From: Pseudomonas sp. NKUCC02_KPG
Lineage (GTDB): Bacteria > Pseudomonadota > Gammaproteobacteria > Pseudomonadales > Pseudomonadaceae
DNA: 64,000 nt
Reading direction: 5' to 3'
NCBI RefSeq assembly: GCF_019345465.1
Contig: NZ_JAHKRC010000007.1
Coordinates: 186,001 to 250,000 of the forward strand
Position 1 is the stretch's first letter; each line of letters begins with the position of its first letter. Positions 45,246 to 56,675 of the stretch are shown here, piece after piece. The notes beneath the pieces were generated by a model, which was not told the DNA's origin, did no database searches, and saw nothing but the letters and a program-made list of their open reading frames with translations. The translations under genes and the position numbers were made by a program.

Positions 45246-46832
45246 ATGCGCCTCGCTGCCGTCCCCTTTTTGCTCACCTTTTGCCTGACCCCCTTGGTAC
45301 AGGCGGCCACTTTGAGCGTTTGCACCGAGGCCAGCCCCGAAGGGTTCGATGTGGTGCAGTACAACTCGCTCAGTACCACCAATGCCTCGGCAGACGTGCT
45401 GATGAACCGCCTGGTGGACTTTGACGCCCAAGCCGCCAAGCTGGTGCCGGGTTTGGCGCAAAGCTGGTCAGTGTCCCCTGATGGCCTTGTGTACGACTTT
45501 AAGCTGCGTCCTGGCGTCAAGTTTCACAGCACGCCCTATTTCACCCCGAGCCGAGCGTTGAATGCCGATGACGTCCGTTTCAGCTTCGAGCGCATGCTCG
45601 ACCCTGCGAATCCGTGGCACAAGGTGGCTCAAAGCGGTTTCCCCCATGCCCAGTCCTTGCAGTTGCCTGAGCTGATAAAAAAGATCGAGACGCCGGACCC
45701 GCTGACAGTTCGCTTCACTCTCAGCCGTCCTGACTCCACCTTTCTGCCAGCACTGAGCATGGGTTTTGCGTCGATCTACTCGGCCGAATACGCCGACAAA
45801 CTGATGAAAGCCGGCACCCCGGAGCTGATGAACAGTCAGCCGATCGGCACCGGGCCTTTTATATTCAGCCGTTTCCAGAAAGATGCGGTAGTGCGTTACA
45901 AGGCCAATCCTGACTACTTCGCAGGCAAACCCGCTGTGGATGGGCTGATTTTTGCCATCACGCCGGACGCCAACGTGCGGCTACAAAAATTGCGCCGCAA
46001 TGAGTGCCAGATTGCGCTATCGCCCAAACCACTGGACGTGGCGGCAGCGATCAAGGACCCCGCGTTGTCGGTCACGCAAACCCCTGCCTTCATGACCGCG
46101 TTTGTGGCCATCAACAGCCAGCATCCGCCTCTGGACAAGCCTGAGGTGCGCCAGGCCATCAATCTGGCTTTCGACAAGGACACTTATCTCAAGGCCGTGT
46201 TTGAAAACAGCGCCCAGGCTGCCAACGGTATTTACCCGGCCACAACCTGGAGCTTCGCCAAGGATTTGCCGGGGTATGCCCACGACCCTCAAAAAGCCCG
46301 CGAACTCCTGGCCAAGGCTGGCTTCAAGGACGGTTTTAAAACCACCATCTGGACGCGTCCGACGGGCAGCGTGCTCAATCCGAACCCAAGTCTGGGGGCG
46401 CAGTTGTTGCAGGCCGATCTGGCCAAGATCGGTATCCAGGCCGACATTCGAGTGATCGAGTGGGGTGAGCTGATTCGCCGCGCCAAGGCGGGTGAGCACG
46501 ACCTGCTGTTTATGGGCTGGGCCGGTGATAACGGCGATCCTGACAATTTCCTGACGCCACAGTTTTCATGTGCGGCGGTGAAGTCCGGGACCAACTTTGC
46601 CCGTTATTGCGACAAGGCTCTGGACAGTTTGATCAGCGAAGGCAAAACCCTGACCGATCAGGACAAACGCAGTGCCTTGTATCAGAAGGCCCAGGCGCAG
46701 ATCCAGCAGCAGGCGCTGTGGCTGCCGCTGGCGCATCCGACAGCCTACGCACTCACCCGTAAAGACGTTCAGGGCTATCAGGTGAGTCCTTTTGGGCGTC
46801 AGGACTTTTCGACGGTCAGCGTTAAGCCTTGA
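45246..46832 (+). CDS. ABC transporter substrate-binding protein, family 5 (dipeptide type)
   Basis: Periplasmic peptide-binding protein of 528 residues. Signal peptide LAAVPFLLTFCLTPLVQA, cleavage before ATLSVCTEASPEGFD. SBP_bac_5 features: ALNADDVRFSFERMLDP, IGTGPFIFSRFQKD, VRQAINLAFDKDTYL and MGWAGDNGDPDNFL. It resembles the DppA-like proteins of Pseudomonas (DppA5 position). No permease or ATPase gene is adjacent, so it must use a transporter encoded elsewhere. Confidence 0.92.
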   Translation: MRLAAVPFLLTFCLTPLVQAATLSVCTEASPEGFDVVQYNSLSTTNASADVLMNRLVDFDAQAAKLVPGLAQSWSVSPDGLVYDFKLRPGVKFHSTPYFTPSRALNADDVRFSFERMLDPANPWHKVAQSGFPHAQSLQLPELIKKIETPDPLTVRFTLSRPDSTFLPALSMGFASIYSAEYADKLMKAGTPELMNSQPIGTGPFIFSRFQKDAVVRYKANPDYFAGKPAVDGLIFAITPDANVRLQKLRRNECQIALSPKPLDVAAAIKDPALSVTQTPAFMTAFVAINSQHPPLDKPEVRQAINLAFDKDTYLKAVFENSAQAANGIYPATTWSFAKDLPGYAHDPQKARELLAKAGFKDGFKTTIWTRPTGSVLNPNPSLGAQLLQADLAKIGIQADIRVIEWGELIRRAKAGEHDLLFMGWAGDNGDPDNFLTPQFSCAAVKSGTNFARYCDKALDSLISEGKTLTDQDKRSALYQKAQAQIQQQALWLPLAHPTAYALTRKDVQGYQVSPFGRQDFSTVSVKP

Positions 46833-46835
46833 ACG

Positions 46836-47510
46836 CTACATCCAGCCGTGTTCAACCATTGAAAGGGGTTGGCCGTCGCCGATAATGAAATGATCCAGCA
46901 CCCGCACTTCGATCAGATCCAGCGCCTGGATCAAGCGTTTGGTCAACGTGCGGTCGGCCTGGCTGGGCTCGCTGATGCCTGAAGGGTGGTTGTGGCAAAA
47001 AATTACCGCTGCCGCGTTGTGTGTGAGGGCCCGCTTGACCACTTGGCGCGGGTAAACACTGGCACTGTCGATCGAGCCTCTGAAGAGCACTTCGAAGGCG
47101 AGCATGCGGTGTTTGGAGTCCAGAAACAGGCAGCCAAAGACCTCATGAGGCTCATGGCGCAGCAGCGATTTCAGATAATCCCGTACCGCTTGCGGGCTTT
47201 CCAGAGCGCTGTCCCGGCGCAGGCGTTCTGCCAGGTGGCGACGGCTCATTTCGAGTACCGCCTGCAACTGGCTGAACTTGGCGGGCCCCAGTCCGAGATG
47301 GCGGCAGAATCCGCGAAGGTCGGCTTCCAGCAAGGCCCGCAAACTGCCGAATTCAGTGAGTAAATGACGGGCCAGATCGACTGCGCTTTTGCCTGAAACC
47401 CCCGTGCGCAAGAAAATGGCCAGCAACTCGGCGTCGGAAAGACTGGATGAGCCGTGCTCCAAAAGCTTCTCTCGCGGGCGCTCCGCCGCAGGCCAATTAC
47501 GAATGCTCAT
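46836..47510 (-). CDS. radC: RadC family protein (JAB/MPN domain)
   Basis: 224 residues. N-terminal helix-hairpin-helix region ([38 protein letters not shown]) and a C-terminal JAMM metal site EVLFRG...[16 protein letters not shown]. Once thought a repair protein; the E. coli radC phenotype was later reassigned, so the function is open. Divergent from coaBC. Confidence 0.95.
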   Translation of the reverse strand: MSIRNWPAAERPREKLLEHGSSSLSDAELLAIFLRTGVSGKSAVDLARHLLTEFGSLRALLEADLRGFCRHLGLGPAKFSQLQAVLEMSRRHLAERLRRDSALESPQAVRDYLKSLLRHEPHEVFGCLFLDSKHRMLAFEVLFRGSIDSASVYPRQVVKRALTHNAAAVIFCHNHPSGISEPSQADRTLTKRLIQALDLIEVRVLDHFIIGDGQPLSMVEHGWM

Positions 47511-47632
47511 AACACCTCCTTGTGAGTGGGCGCCGCTGTTCCCTGGCAGGCGCTGTGTTATCTTAGCCCATCATTTTTGCGTGGCATTTGGCCATTTTTC
47601 ACGCAGTCATCATCGAACTAAAAGGCAGGCCT

Positions 47633-48841
47633 ATGCAGCGGCTGTATCGAAAACGCATTGTTTTGGGCGTCGGCGGCGGCATCGCGGCTTACAAGAGTGC
47701 AGAGCTGGTTCGTCGTCTGCTGGACCAAGGCGCAGAAGTACGGGTTGTCATGACCCGCGGCGGCAGCGAATTCATTACGCCTCTGACCATGCAGGCGTTA
47801 TCCGGGCACCCCGTTCATCTGGATTTGCTCGACCCTGCGGCTGAAGCAGCCATGGGCCACATCGAACTGGCCAAGTGGGCCGATCTGGTGCTGATTGCAC
47901 CTGCGACCGCTGACCTGATCGCCCGCCTTGCCCAAGGCCTGGCAAATGACCTGTTGACCACGCTGGTGCTCGCCACTGATGCAACGGTGGCCATTGCGCC
48001 AGCGATGAACCAGGCCATGTGGCGTGATCCGGCCACCCAGGCCAATACACGGCTGCTTGAAAGCCGTGGTCTGCGTGTGTTTGGCCCGGCCTCCGGGAGC
48101 CAGGCCTGTGGCGATGTGGGCTTTGGCCGCATGCTCGAAGCCGATGATCTGGTGCACTGCGCCGCCGAGTGTTTCCAGCGTCAGCTGCTGACCGGCAGGC
48201 ACGTACTGATTACCGCAGGCCCGACCCAGGAAAACATCGACCCGGTGCGTTACATCACCAACCACAGCTCCGGGAAAATGGGCTTTGCCCTGGCCGAAGC
48301 GGCGGTTGAAGCGGGTGCCCGCGTGACCCTGATTACCGGCCCGGTTCATTTGCCGACCCCTGATCGGGTCAGCCGCATCGACGTGGTCAGTGCCCGTGAC
48401 ATGCTCGCTGCCTGTGAGGCGGCGATTCCTTGTGACGTGTTTATCGCTTCTGCTGCTGTTGCGGACTACCGCCCGGAAGTAGTCGCCCCGCAAAAACTCA
48501 AGAAAGACCCTACCAAGGGCGACGGCTTGTTGCTGCAGATGGTGCGCAATCCAGACATTCTGGCCACCATCGCTTCGCGTCCTGATCGCCCTTTTAGTGT
48601 CGGCTTCGCCGCAGAAACCGAGCATCTGCTCGATTACGCTGCCCGCAAGCTCAAAGACAAAAACCTCGACCTGATTGTTGCCAACGATGTGGCTAACCCC
48701 AGCATTGGCTTCAACAGTGAGGAGAACGCGTGCAGCGTGATTGACCGCGAACTGCACGCCACTGTGTTTGCCCAGACCAGCAAGGGCAAGATTGCCCGCC
48801 AGCTGATCACTTTTATCGCCGAACGTCTGAACCAGGTTTAA
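47633..48841 (+). CDS. coaBC: bifunctional phosphopantothenoylcysteine decarboxylase/synthetase
   Basis: 402 residues. CoaC flavoprotein half (about 1-190: [20 protein letters not shown], catalytic His in [19 protein letters not shown]) and CoaB half (about 190-402: [50 protein letters not shown]). Two successive steps of CoA synthesis. The ATG at 47633 ([12 protein letters not shown]) follows AGGC; the frame from 47588 is rejected. The stop is 5 bases before dut. Confidence 0.96.
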   Translation: MQRLYRKRIVLGVGGGIAAYKSAELVRRLLDQGAEVRVVMTRGGSEFITPLTMQALSGHPVHLDLLDPAAEAAMGHIELAKWADLVLIAPATADLIARLAQGLANDLLTTLVLATDATVAIAPAMNQAMWRDPATQANTRLLESRGLRVFGPASGSQACGDVGFGRMLEADDLVHCAAECFQRQLLTGRHVLITAGPTQENIDPVRYITNHSSGKMGFALAEAAVEAGARVTLITGPVHLPTPDRVSRIDVVSARDMLAACEAAIPCDVFIASAAVADYRPEVVAPQKLKKDPTKGDGLLLQMVRNPDILATIASRPDRPFSVGFAAETEHLLDYAARKLKDKNLDLIVANDVANPSIGFNSEENACSVIDRELHATVFAQTSKGKIARQLITFIAERLNQV

Positions 48842-48846
48842 CTCGT

Positions 48847-49302
48847 ATGCACGCTTTGCAAGCCAAGATCCTCGATCCACGCATTGGTAACGAATTCCCG
48901 CTGCCGCAGTACGCCACTCCAGGCTCCGCAGGCCTGGACCTGCGTGCCATGCTTAAACAAGACACCGTTCTGGAGCCAGGCCAGACCCTGCTGATCCCGA
49001 CGGGCCTGTCGGTCTATATCGGCGATCCCGGCCTTGCCGCACTGATCCTGCCGCGCTCGGGCCTGGGCCACAAGCATGGCATCGTGCTGGGCAACCTGGT
49101 CGGCCTGATCGACTCCGATTACCAGGGCGAACTGATGGTGTCGTGCTGGAACCGTGGCCAGACCGCCTTCAACATCACCATCGGCGAGCGCATTGCTCAA
49201 TTGGTACTGGTGCCGGTGGTGCAGGCGCACTTTGAGCTGGTCGAAGAGTTCGATGAAAGCCAGCGCGGTGCTGGCGGCTTTGGTCACTCAGGCAAGCTCT
49301 GA
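48847..49302 (+). CDS. dut: dUTP diphosphatase
   Basis: Trimeric dUTPase, 151 residues, converting dUTP to dUMP. Five motifs visible: [47 protein letters not shown] and the C-terminal [10 protein letters not shown] arm. Coupled to coaBC. Confidence 0.97.
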   Translation: MHALQAKILDPRIGNEFPLPQYATPGSAGLDLRAMLKQDTVLEPGQTLLIPTGLSVYIGDPGLAALILPRSGLGHKHGIVLGNLVGLIDSDYQGELMVSCWNRGQTAFNITIGERIAQLVLVPVVQAHFELVEEFDESQRGAGGFGHSGKL

Positions 49303-49379
49303 CCGTGCAATATCAGGTCAGGCGCTCTGCCTGACCTTCAGCGCCCTCCTGAATCCTCTGAGCGTGGAGTCCCCTTGCA

Positions 49380-50777
49380 ATGAGTAGCCCAGCTTCAGTC
49401 CCGCCGAGTTTCCCTGACAGCATTTTTCGCGCTTACGATATTCGTGGCGTGGTCCCTCACTCCCTGACTGCTGAAACCGCGTACTGGATTGGCCGCGCCA
49501 TTGGAGCCGAGAGTCTGGCCAAGGGCGAGCCCCAGGTGTCGGTGGGTCGGGACGGACGCTTGTCCGGCCCTCAGTTGGTCGAGGGTTTGATCCAGGGTGT
49601 GGCTGACAGTGGTTGTACGGTCAGTGATGTGGGCCTGGTGCCGACGCCTGCGCTGTATTACGCCACTCACGAATTGGCGGGCCAGTCGGGCGTGATGCTC
49701 ACGGGGAGCCACAATCCGCCCGATTACAACGGTTTCAAAATCGTGATTGCGGGCGATACGCTGGCCGACGAGCAGATCAAGGCACTGCATACGCGCCTCA
49801 AGACCAACGATCTGACGTGGGGCGAAGGCAGCATCGAGCGCGTTGATATTTTGCCGCGCTACGCCGATGTGATCACCCGTGACATCCAGCTCGCCAGGCG
49901 CATGAAGGTGGTGGTGGATTGCGGCAACGGGGTTGCCGGCGTGATCGCGCCTCAGTTGATCGAGGCCTTGGGCTGTGAAGTGATCCCGATGTTCTGCGAG
50001 GTGGACGGTAACTTCCCCAACCATCACCCGGACCCCAGCAAGCCGGAAAACTTGCGGGATCTGATCGCCAGGGTCAAGGAAACCAATGCCGATATCGGGC
50101 TGGCCTTTGATGGCGATGCCGACCGGGTAGGCGTGGTGACCAATACGGGCACGATGGTGTTTGCGGATCGCCTGCTGATGCTGTTTGCCCAGGATGTGCT
50201 TGAGCGCAACCCGGCGGCCGAGATCATCTTCGATGTGAAGTGCACGCGTCGTCTGACTCCGTTGATCAGGAAAAATGGTGGCCGGCCACTGATGTGGAAA
50301 ACCGGCCACTCGTTGATCAAAAAGAAGATGAAGGAAACCGGTGCCCTGCTGGCAGGCGAGATGAGCGGGCATATCTTTTTCAAGGAGCGCTGGTTCGGTT
50401 TCGACGACGGTATTTACAGCGCTGCGCGCCTGCTGGAGATCCTCAGCAAGCGCCAGGAGACGGCTGAAGAGCTGTTTGAGGCCTTCCCGAACGATATTTC
50501 TACGCCAGAGATCAATATCGATGTGACGGATGAGAGCAAATTCAGCATCATTGACGCTCTGCACGACGCCCAATGGGGTGACGCCGCCGAGCTGACATCC
50601 ATTGATGGTGTGCGGGTTGATTACCCTCATGGCTGGGGCCTGGTTCGCGCATCCAACACCACTCCGGTGCTGGTGCTGCGATTCGAGGCCCAAACCGAGG
50701 CCGAACTGCAACGCATCAAGGACGTCTTTCACGCTCAACTGAAGCGTGTGGCCCCTGATCTTCCACTACCGTTTTGA
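49380..50777 (+). CDS. algC: phosphomannomutase/phosphoglucomutase
   Basis: 465 residues. Makes mannose-1-P and glucose-1-P for alginate, LPS core and other polysaccharides. Phosphoserine S110 in TGSHNPPDYNG, metal loop DGDADRVG at 244-251, sugar loop GEMSGHIFF and phosphate-binding RASNTTPVLVLRFE. All four domains are represented. The N-terminus SSPASVPPSFPDSIFRAYDIRG is family-like. GGAG precedes the ATG. A polysaccharide-linked c-di-GMP phosphodiesterase lies elsewhere in the window. Confidence 0.97.
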   Translation: MSSPASVPPSFPDSIFRAYDIRGVVPHSLTAETAYWIGRAIGAESLAKGEPQVSVGRDGRLSGPQLVEGLIQGVADSGCTVSDVGLVPTPALYYATHELAGQSGVMLTGSHNPPDYNGFKIVIAGDTLADEQIKALHTRLKTNDLTWGEGSIERVDILPRYADVITRDIQLARRMKVVVDCGNGVAGVIAPQLIEALGCEVIPMFCEVDGNFPNHHPDPSKPENLRDLIARVKETNADIGLAFDGDADRVGVVTNTGTMVFADRLLMLFAQDVLERNPAAEIIFDVKCTRRLTPLIRKNGGRPLMWKTGHSLIKKKMKETGALLAGEMSGHIFFKERWFGFDDGIYSAARLLEILSKRQETAEELFEAFPNDISTPEINIDVTDESKFSIIDALHDAQWGDAAELTSIDGVRVDYPHGWGLVRASNTTPVLVLRFEAQTEAELQRIKDVFHAQLKRVAPDLPLPF

Positions 50778-50802
50778 TCGACTTGTTCTACCGGAGCCCT
50801 GA

Positions 50803-51708
<906 letters not shown>

Positions 51709-51718
51709 GCAGAACTGA

Positions 51719-51757
51719 AAAAGCCCCGCCCGCAATCGCCGGGCGGGGCTTTTTTAT
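51719..51757. terminator. bidirectional terminator between argB and pyrE
   Basis: AAAAAGCCCCGCCCG pairs with CGGGCGGGGCTTTTT around a seven-base loop; T-runs in both directions. Confidence 0.92.
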
Positions 51758-51766
51758 GGGCGGGGG

Positions 51767-52408
51767 TTAAATCCCGTACTGCGCCCGGTACGCTTCAACA
51801 GCTGGCAGGTACTGCTTGAGCGTTTCGTCTTCGGCCAGGAACTGCAGAACCTGGTTCAACGAAACGATGCTGATCACCGGAATGCCGAAGTCGCGCTCGA
51901 CTTCCTGGATGGCCGACAGCTCGCCATTGCCGCGCTCCTGGCGGTTCAAGGCAATCATCACGCCTGCTGCCTTGGCGCCTTGGGCCTGAATGATCTGCAT
52001 GACTTCACGGATGGCGGTGCCGGCCGTGATCACGTCGTCGATGATCAGGATATCGCCTTCGAGCGGCGAGCCAACCAGGCTGCCACCTTCGCCGTGGGCT
52101 TTGGCTTCCTTGCGGTTGAAGCACCACGGCATGTCGCGGTCGTGGTGCTCGGCCAGTGCTACGGCCGTGGTCGCAGCCAAGGGAATACCCTTGTAGGCCG
52201 GGCCAAAGAGCACATCGAAGGGAATGCCGCTGTCAACGATGGCAGCCGCATAGAAGCGCCCCAGTTGAGCCAGCGCAGAACCTGTATTGAACAGGCCGGC
52301 ATTGAAGAAGTAAGGACTGGTACGCCCCGACTTCAGGGTGAACTCACCGAAGCGCAGGACGCCGCGATCGATGGCAAAACGGATGAAGTCGCGCTGATAC
52401 GCTTGCAT
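51767..52408 (-). CDS. pyrE: orotate phosphoribosyltransferase
   Basis: 213 residues; converts orotate and PRPP to OMP in pyrimidine synthesis. PRPP motif [19 protein letters not shown], and [18 protein letters not shown] near the N-terminus. The ATG at 52408 ([11 protein letters not shown]) matches the family; the ATG at 52429 is rejected. Divergent from crc across 82 bases. Confidence 0.96.
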   Translation of the reverse strand: MQAYQRDFIRFAIDRGVLRFGEFTLKSGRTSPYFFNAGLFNTGSALAQLGRFYAAAIVDSGIPFDVLFGPAYKGIPLAATTAVALAEHHDRDMPWCFNRKEAKAHGEGGSLVGSPLEGDILIIDDVITAGTAIREVMQIIQAQGAKAAGVMIALNRQERGNGELSAIQEVERDFGIPVISIVSLNQVLQFLAEDETLKQYLPAVEAYRAQYGI

Positions 52409-52452
52409 GAAAAAAGCCCCAGATACCACGGATTTAGCTAATTAGTAAGACC

Positions 52453-52469
52453 GCGTGTATCATACACGC
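52453..52469. promoter_or_regulatory. 17-base perfect palindrome between pyrE and crc
   Basis: GCGTGTAT and ATACACGC around a single central base. The centre gives a TATGAT -10-like hexamer on the minus strand and TATCAT on the plus strand, so it could serve or control both divergent promoters. No known regulator assigned. Confidence 0.5.
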
Positions 52470-52490
52470 ACGTGATTTTTGGGGCCATTT

Positions 52491-53270
52491 ATGCGGATCA
52501 TCAGTGTGAACGTCAATGGTATTCAGACGGCAGTCGAGCGCGGTTTGCTCAGTTGGCTGCAAGCTCAGAATGCCGACGTTATCTGCCTGCAGGACACCCG
52601 CGCCTCCGCCTTTGAACTGGACGATCCAGCTTACCAGCTCGATGGCTACTTTCTTTATGCCTGCGAAGCTGAAGTCCCTGCCCAAGGCGGTGTGGCTTTG
52701 TATTCGCGGTTGCAACCGAAAGCAGTCATCACTGGGCTTGGCTTCGAGACGGCCGATCGCTACGGGCGCTACCTGCAAGCCGATTTCGATAAGGTCAGCA
52801 TCGCGACCTTGTTGCTCCCTTCGGGGCAGAATGGCGATGAAGACTTGAACCAGAAGTTCAAGCTAATGGACGACTTTGCGCGCTACCTTGATAAGCAGCG
52901 TCGCAAGCGTCGTGAGTACATCTACTGCGGCTCGTTGTATGTGGCGCAGCAGAAGCTCGACATTAAAAACTGGCGTGACAGCCAGCAATCGCCTGGTTTC
53001 CTGGCGCCTGAACGGGCCTGGATGGATGAGATTGTCGGCAACATGGGCTATGTCGATGCCCTGCGCGAAGTCAGTCGTGAGGGCGATCAGTACAGCTGGT
53101 GGCCGGACAACGAACAAGCCGAGATGCTTAATCTGGGCTGGCGTTTCGACTACCAGTTGCTGACACCAGGCTTGCGTCGCTTTGTACGAAGCGCTCGCTT
53201 GCCGCGTCAGCCACGGTTTTCGCAACATGCGCCATTGATCGTGGACTACGACTGGACACTGACTATCTAA
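52491..53270 (+). CDS. crc: catabolite repression control protein
   Basis: 259 residues with the endonuclease/exonuclease/phosphatase fold (MRIISVNVNGIQTAVERGLLSWLQAQNADVICLQDT..., ending FSQHAPLIVDYDW). Crc has no nuclease activity; with Hfq it silences translation of catabolic mRNAs carrying A-rich targets. It would therefore act on catabolic genes such as those in this window. Start 52491 gives the family N-terminus and exact length. Confidence 0.97.
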   Translation: MRIISVNVNGIQTAVERGLLSWLQAQNADVICLQDTRASAFELDDPAYQLDGYFLYACEAEVPAQGGVALYSRLQPKAVITGLGFETADRYGRYLQADFDKVSIATLLLPSGQNGDEDLNQKFKLMDDFARYLDKQRRKRREYIYCGSLYVAQQKLDIKNWRDSQQSPGFLAPERAWMDEIVGNMGYVDALREVSREGDQYSWWPDNEQAEMLNLGWRFDYQLLTPGLRRFVRSARLPRQPRFSQHAPLIVDYDWTLTI

Positions 53271-53288
53271 GTGTTTGTCGCCGTCATT

Positions 53289-53325
53289 AAAAATGCCCGT
53301 ATCGAAAGATACGGGCATTTTTTTG
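53289..53325. terminator. bidirectional terminator between crc and DUF4870 gene
   Basis: AAAAATGCCCGTATC pairs with GATACGGGCATTTTT around a four-base loop. Confidence 0.92.
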
Positions 53326-53349
53326 TGCGCAACCCACAAGGTCAATGTG

Positions 53350-53718
53350 TTACTTCAATGGGCGCCAGGTGAAGGGGTAGCGGTACACCACCCCGTCATT
53401 GGCCTTCACGCCTGCGATCACCACCAGTACCACGGCACCGATCAGCACCAGGCCGAGCAAGGCGAAGCCGACCAGTATGAACATCAGCACGTAGCAAATG
53501 GCAGACGCAATCGCCACGGTGATCTGAAAGTTCAGTGCTTCCTTGCCCTGGTCGTCGATAAAGGGATCGCTTTCACGCTTGAGCTGCCACAGGATCAGTG
53601 GGCCGATCAGGCTGCCAAACGGAAACCACATCCCGAGAAACGCCGAAAAGTGACAAAACATGGCCCATTTACGAGCGTCGCGGCTCGGTTGGGGTTTTGA
53701 AAGGTCCAGCTCACTCAT
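53350..53718 (-). CDS. DUF4870 domain-containing membrane protein
   Basis: 122 residues. A short hydrophilic start, then KWAMFCHFSAFLGMWFPFGSLIGPLILWQLKRESDPFIDDQGKEALNFQIT, diagnostic of DUF4870, with about three membrane helices and a C-terminal VVYRYPFTWRPLK. Function unknown. The ATG at 53718 has GGAG upstream. Follows rph on the same strand. Confidence 0.9.
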   Translation of the reverse strand: MSELDLSKPQPSRDARKWAMFCHFSAFLGMWFPFGSLIGPLILWQLKRESDPFIDDQGKEALNFQITVAIASAICYVLMFILVGFALLGLVLIGAVVLVVIAGVKANDGVVYRYPFTWRPLK

Positions 53719-53767
53719 AGCGTTCTCCGGTGGGTCGTTTGAAGGCTTTGACAATCAATCCGGCTGT

Positions 53768-54490
53768 TTAGTCCGCCAATGCCGCTTGCTGCAGGGCGAA
53801 AATTTCATTCATGCCTTTTTGAGCCAGTGCGAGCATGGCGTTCAGCTCTTCAGGCTGGAACGGCGCGCCTTCTGCAGTGCCCTGAACTTCGATGAAGCCA
53901 CCGCTGCTGGTCATCACAACGTTGAGATCGGTTTCGGCTGCCGAGTCTTCAGGGTAGTCCAGGTCAAGGACCGGTACGCCCTGGTACATGCCGACCGATA
54001 CCGCTGCGATCATTTGCTTGATAGGGTCGCCGCCTTTGAGGCCGCCACGCTTTTTGATGATTTTCAGTGCGTCTACCAGTGCAACCATGGCGCCAGTGAT
54101 GGACGCGGTGCGGGTGCCGCCATCTGCCTGGATCACGTCGCAGTCGACGTACAGCGTGATATCGCCCAGCTTGGACATATCCAGCGCTGCGCGCAGGGAA
54201 CGACCGATCAGGCGCTGGATTTCCAGGGTGCGCCCGCCTTGCTTGCCGCGGCTGGCTTCGCGTTGGTTACGGTCGCCAGTGGCGCGTGGCAGCATGCCGT
54301 ATTCGGCAGTCAACCAGCCCTGGCCCTGGCCTTTAAGGAAGCGCGGTACGCCGTTCTCGACGCTGACGGTGCAGATGACTTTGGTGTCACCGAACTCGAC
54401 CAGTACAGAACCCTCTGCGTGTTTGGTGTAGTTGCGGGTGATGCGGATCGGACGGAGCTGATCGGCAACGCGACCACTTGGACGTTTCAT
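53768..54490 (-). CDS. rph: ribonuclease PH
   Basis: 240 residues, phosphorolytic 3'-5' exoribonuclease that trims tRNA and rRNA ends. [34 protein letters not shown], the phosphate-binding GRSLRAALD and [23 protein letters not shown] are canonical. Divergent from yicC. Confidence 0.97.
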   Translation of the reverse strand: MKRPSGRVADQLRPIRITRNYTKHAEGSVLVEFGDTKVICTVSVENGVPRFLKGQGQGWLTAEYGMLPRATGDRNQREASRGKQGGRTLEIQRLIGRSLRAALDMSKLGDITLYVDCDVIQADGGTRTASITGAMVALVDALKIIKKRGGLKGGDPIKQMIAAVSVGMYQGVPVLDLDYPEDSAAETDLNVVMTSSGGFIEVQGTAEGAPFQPEELNAMLALAQKGMNEIFALQQAALAD

Positions 54491-54685
54491 GTGGGATACC
54501 TGTACGGGACGGAAAACTGCCGAACATTATAAAGGAAAGGCTATGGCGGTGCAGGACGCGTCGGCTTGTCATCAGGTTGAACGTATTTACGACCGACGTC
54601 ATTTGGGGCCACCGGCTGCACTGCGTTACAATCGGCGGTCTTAATTGCCGTCAGGCTTAATTCATTGAATCGCGAGGTACCGTCC

Positions 54686-56183
<1,498 letters not shown>

Positions 56184-56191
56184 ACAGCACT

Positions 56192-56242
56192 TCCCAAAAC
56201 CCCTGTAAGGGCTTTACATTGGCGCTTACAGAGGTTTTTGGG
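56192..56242 (+). terminator. terminator/long hairpin after gmk
   Basis: TCCCAAAACCCCTGTAAG pairs with CTTACAGAGGTTTTTGGGA with one or two mismatches. T-rich right arm but no extended T-run after it, so termination is likely and not certain. Confidence 0.65.
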
Positions 56243-56351
56243 ACAGTGGCCGAAAAATCAGCGCTTCCCTAATGGCTGGTGATTTTTTAAACTGTTCAGT
56301 CCGCTCGCCCATCCGGGCAGCGCGCATATTGCATTTGCTACGAGGAAGACC

Positions 56352-56615
56352 ATGGCCCGCGTAACCGTTGAAGACTGTCTAGAACACGTGGATAACCGCT
56401 TTGAGCTGGTCATGCTCTCTACCAAGCGTGCCCGTCAACTGGCCACCGGCGGTAAAGAGCCACTGGTGCAGTGGGAAAACGACAAGCCTACCGTTGTTGC
56501 CCTGCGTGAAATCGCAGAAGGCCTGATGAGCTACGAGTTTATCGCCAACGCTGAAATCGTCGAAGACGAACCGCTGTTCGCAGCGTTCGAGGACGAGTCC
56601 AACGAGGCGAACTAA
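56352..56615 (+). CDS. rpoZ: RNA polymerase omega subunit
   Basis: 87 residues: [57 protein letters not shown]. Helps assemble RNA polymerase and forms part of (p)ppGpp site 1. Followed 60 bases later by spoT, the conserved order. Confidence 0.97.
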   Translation: MARVTVEDCLEHVDNRFELVMLSTKRARQLATGGKEPLVQWENDKPTVVALREIAEGLMSYEFIANAEIVEDEPLFAAFEDESNEAN

Positions 56616-56675
56616 GCCTATGCCCGGTCGACGTAGCACGGCGAAGGGTAAAAAGTTTTGGCAGGAGGTTTCCTC

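Noticed and set aside
52491..53270. Exonuclease III-type DNA repair enzyme
   Set aside because: Fold is shared, but position beside pyrE, length 259 and sequence are those of Crc, which lacks the nuclease active site.
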